Assembly (NCBI RefSeq): GCF_004362245.1
Contig: NZ_SNWM01000002.1
Coordinates: 62,001-126,000, forward strand
Reading direction: 5' to 3'
Source: Pedobacter duraquae
GTDB lineage: Bacteria > Bacteroidota > Bacteroidia > Sphingobacteriales > Sphingobacteriaceae
DNA length: 64,000 bases
Part shown: piece by piece, positions 61,894-64,000 of the stretch
Numbering within the stretch: the first letter of the stretch is position 1
How the letters are laid out: each line of letters begins with the position of its first letter
Translations under genes and position numbers: made by a program
Notes under the pieces: generated by a model
What the model was told of the DNA's origin: nothing
Seen by the model: the letters and a program-made list of their open reading frames with translations, nothing else
The model's database searches: none

Positions 61894-62766
61894 ATGGCAT
61901 CAGGCATTCCATTATATGACATCGGTAACTTCGAATCCTATAAAGATGAGGGGATTCTGATTAGCCGTTTTGGTTACTATGCCAAGAATAATCAGCACCT
62001 TCATAAAGCGCACAGGCACTCCTTTTATCACCTTGTATATTTTTCAAAGGGTACAGGGACACAGTACATAGATTTCAAAAAATTCCGCATTACACCCGGA
62101 CAGATTTATTTTATGGCACCCGGGCAGGTACACAGTTGGGATTTCGAAGATGAGCCAGACGGTTATATTATCAATTTTTCAAAAAGCTATTTCAGTTCGT
62201 TTTTGCACAACGCCAATTATATTAACGGATTTCAAGTATTCAGCGGAGTACCGGAAGAGCAGGTTATTGAGTTGAATCCCCAATTGCAGCAAGAAGCGGT
62301 AACGTTGTTTGAAAGCATGCTTCAAGAGACGCCCAAGGAACGAATGTTTAGTCAGGATATGGTTCGCACACTGCTCCTTCAATTGTTGATTAAGGTATCC
62401 AGGGTTGCACAGTCAACCGTCACCGCTACACCCCATTCGTACAATCAAACCGTCTTTAGGAATTTTCTGCAGTTAATTGATGAGCATTACCTGGTGCTGA
62501 GATTTCCGAAAGAATATGCCGAGATACTCTATGTTACGCCCAACCACCTCAATGCACTATGTAAGGATCTGGCGGGTAATTCGGCCGGGGAACTGATCCG
62601 GGCAAGAGTTATCCTGGAATCGAAACGTTCGCTCATCAACCTTAGCCTGAGTATTGCAGAGATTGCGGAGCGTCTAAATTTCAAAGACAATTCTTACTTT
62701 AACAGGTTTTTCAAAAAACACGAGGGCATCACCCCCGAAAAATTCAGAAAGTCAAACGTTCAATAA
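61894..62766 (+). CDS. AraC-family transcriptional regulator
   Basis: 290 aa from the ATG at 61894 (a TTG two codons earlier is also open). The N-terminal half is a cupin-like sensor ('HRHSFYHLVYFSKGTGTQYI', 'ITPGQIYFMAPGQVHSWDF'). The C-terminal ~100 residues carry two HTH motifs ending in the AraC signature 'LSIAEIAERLNFKDNSYFNR' and 'FFKKHEGITPEKFRKS'. It should bind DNA in response to a small ligand. Its stop is 1 bp before the DUF983 gene, so the two are co-transcribed. Confidence 0.9.
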   Translation: MASGIPLYDIGNFESYKDEGILISRFGYYAKNNQHLHKAHRHSFYHLVYFSKGTGTQYIDFKKFRITPGQIYFMAPGQVHSWDFEDEPDGYIINFSKSYFSSFLHNANYINGFQVFSGVPEEQVIELNPQLQQEAVTLFESMLQETPKERMFSQDMVRTLLLQLLIKVSRVAQSTVTATPHSYNQTVFRNFLQLIDEHYLVLRFPKEYAEILYVTPNHLNALCKDLAGNSAGELIRARVILESKRSLINLSLSIAEIAERLNFKDNSYFNRFFKKHEGITPEKFRKSNVQ

Positions 62767-62767
62767 T

Positions 62768-63199
62768 ATGGAAAATAACAGTAATCAACCAACAGGATTA
62801 AAAGTATCACAATGGAATGGAATTGTACATGCCAAATGTCCACGCTGCAGGGTAGGAAAAGTTTTTGAAGGGCCAACGTATGGTTTTCGAGTGCAAAAGA
62901 TGAATGAAACCTGCCCTTACTGCGGACTAAAATTTGAACGTGAACCTGGTTATTTTTATGTTTCCATGTTTATCAGCTATGCCATGAACGTTGCAGAAAT
63001 GATCAGCGCGAGTGTTGCAGCGTACATATTAGGTCTTCCCCTCGTATACGAAAATCTGTGGTACTATGTAGCGATCCTTCTCGTGGCAGTACTTGCCTTT
63101 TCTCCATTTAATTACAGATATTCCAGGATTATCTTACTTTATTGGTTATCGCCCGGCTTACATTATGAGCCGAACAGGGCTCCCCAAAAGAAAAAGTAG
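62768..63199 (+). CDS. DUF983 membrane protein
   Basis: 143 aa. Zinc-ribbon-like cysteines 'AKCPRCRVGKVFEG' and 'CPYCGLKFEREPGYFYVSMF' are followed by two membrane segments ('MISASVAAYILGLPL', 'LWYYVAILLVAVLAFSPF'). DUF983 proteins are small membrane proteins of unknown function. It starts 1 bp after the AraC stop, so it is a likely target or partner of that regulator. Confidence 0.85.
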   Translation: MENNSNQPTGLKVSQWNGIVHAKCPRCRVGKVFEGPTYGFRVQKMNETCPYCGLKFEREPGYFYVSMFISYAMNVAEMISASVAAYILGLPLVYENLWYYVAILLVAVLAFSPFNYRYSRIILLYWLSPGLHYEPNRAPQKKK

Positions 63200-63202
63200 C
63201 TC

Positions 63203-64000
63203 TTACTTGCCTGGTGGCAGCGCAAGGAGATTGAAATAAAAGACTGATCCTTTCCCCTCTTCACTTTCAGCCCAGATTCTGCCACCATTAGCCTCAACAA
63301 ACTCTTTGCAGAGCATCAGTCCAATACCAGTTCCCTTTTCGTTTTCTGTACCTTTTTTACTTTCCAGATTCTGACTAAATAGCGTCTGGAGGTCTTTTGC
63401 AGAAATGCCCTGCCCAGTGTCCTGAACCGAAAAAGTGATCATACCTGAATCTCTGGAAACCATACATCGAATATCTATGCTCCCCTGGCTGTAGGTGAAT
63501 TTTATTGCATTTGATACGAGGTTCCTGATTACGAAATCGAAATGAACAGGATCTGCATAGATTGAAGTAACCGGACTACAATGGTTTTTTATCGCTATCT
63601 TCTTACGATCAGCCTGAGCTTTGAGGGTCGCTACATTATGATCTATCAATACCTGTGTTTCTATTTGAGCCTGTCTTACTCGAATACCTTGCAGCTGTGC
63701 TGCGCCCCATTGCAACAGATTATCTAAAGTTTCCAGGGACACCTTGGCATGTCTTTTTAGTTCTTGAAACAACATCCGCCATTCTTCAATCGTATTGTCG
63801 TCAACATCCAATGAGTCCATCATCTGAACGACATTTGTGATAGGGCTTCTAAGATCATGGGCAAGAATTGAAAACATTTTATCCTTAACTAACCCAGATT
63901 CCTTCAACTTATTATTGAGTCTGTTCGTTTTACGAATCGCAAAAAACATGATCAACACGATCGATAAAATAGCAGCTGATAGAAGTGCGAAGATATTTCT
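63203..64000 (-). CDS. Sensor histidine kinase, 5' end beyond the window
   Basis: The frame is open to the window edge; an internal ATG at 63958 is not the true start, since a membrane helix reads through it ('LLSAAILSIVLIMFFAI'). The kinase core has 'SILAHDLRSPITNVVQMMDS' (HisKA H box), 'VIRNLVSNAIKFTYSQGSI' (N box), 'VQDTGQGIS' (G1) and 'KGTGIGLMLCKEF' (G2). It is a membrane-bound histidine kinase whose sensor part and any response regulator lie outside the window. It ends 3 bp from the DUF983 stop in the opposite direction. Confidence 0.88.
   Translation of the reverse strand, partial: RNIFALLSAAILSIVLIMFFAIRKTNRLNNKLKESGLVKDKMFSILAHDLRSPITNVVQMMDSLDVDDNTIEEWRMLFQELKRHAKVSLETLDNLLQWGAAQLQGIRVRQAQIETQVLIDHNVATLKAQADRKKIAIKNHCSPVTSIYADPVHFDFVIRNLVSNAIKFTYSQGSIDIRCMVSRDSGMITFSVQDTGQGISAKDLQTLFSQNLESKKGTENEKGTGIGLMLCKEFVEANGGRIWAESEEGKGSVFYFNLLALPPGK

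Overview
The window is chromosomal DNA of a Bacteroidota bacterium, most likely a Pedobacter-like member of the Sphingobacteriaceae. The evidence is a type IX secretion cargo/partner pair (giant PKD protein plus PorP/SprF), a GLPGLI protein with its outer-membrane receptor, carboxypeptidase-regulatory-domain outer-membrane proteins, an M13 peptidase, a LytTR protein, AT-rich leaders and TAnnTTTG-type -7 boxes. No rRNA gene, complete tRNA gene or CRISPR array is visible.

Left part (1-2.8 kb): the end of an unknown gene, a glycosyltransferase, and the last ~177 codons of an error-prone DNA polymerase (DnaE2). Next to this fragment lies a displaced 3' end of a tRNA (probably Lys) with its terminator.

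Island (about 2.8-19.1 kb): an AT-rich accessory region carrying mostly nuclease and STAND/NACHT genes. It holds a Mrr-like nuclease/P-loop protein of 1267 aa; a divergent operon of a PIN-domain protein and a 1196-aa HsdR_N-NACHT-HEAT protein, followed by a HEPN (Rx4H) protein; an HNH endonuclease with an unrecognised partner; and a DUF2971-like protein with a ParB/sulfiredoxin-like partner. Between them lie decayed mobile-element genes: a toprim primase broken by one in-frame TAG, a DUF932 scrap and a second polymerase III alpha tail. The right edge is a displaced tRNA-Ser 3' end surrounded by four exact CAGTGAGT sites, which look like recombinase arm sites. The two tRNA stubs face outward, so the interval between them looks like a composite defence island. 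The PIN/NACHT/HEPN and Mrr-STAND block is the best candidate for an undescribed defence system.

19.1-24.9 kb is a scar zone: a frameshifted helicase fragment, a small lipoprotein, an orphan group II intron domain V-VI, a GLPGLI/receptor operon, and a repeat-rich gap.

24.9-47 kb is ordinary chromosome: a DMT transporter, an M13 peptidase, and a histidine kinase overlapping an NtrC-type activator. These are followed by a hydrolase operon (alpha/beta hydrolase, amidohydrolase, MBL hydrolase, alpha/beta hydrolase), an SDR, an alginate-export-type porin, a thiolase, a DUF5694 protein, an esterase, a CNNM/hemolysin protein and a DHA2 MFS pump. Near-consensus sigma-54 sites before the hydrolase operon and the porin suggest that the NtrC-type activator controls them.

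46.8-64 kb: a DOMON/CBM9-like protein with an outer-membrane beta-barrel, the SprF plus 2569-aa PKD/type-B-sorted adhesin pair, a LytTR protein, a small unknown, a DUF2807 protein, an AraC regulator with a DUF983 protein, and a histidine kinase that runs off the window.
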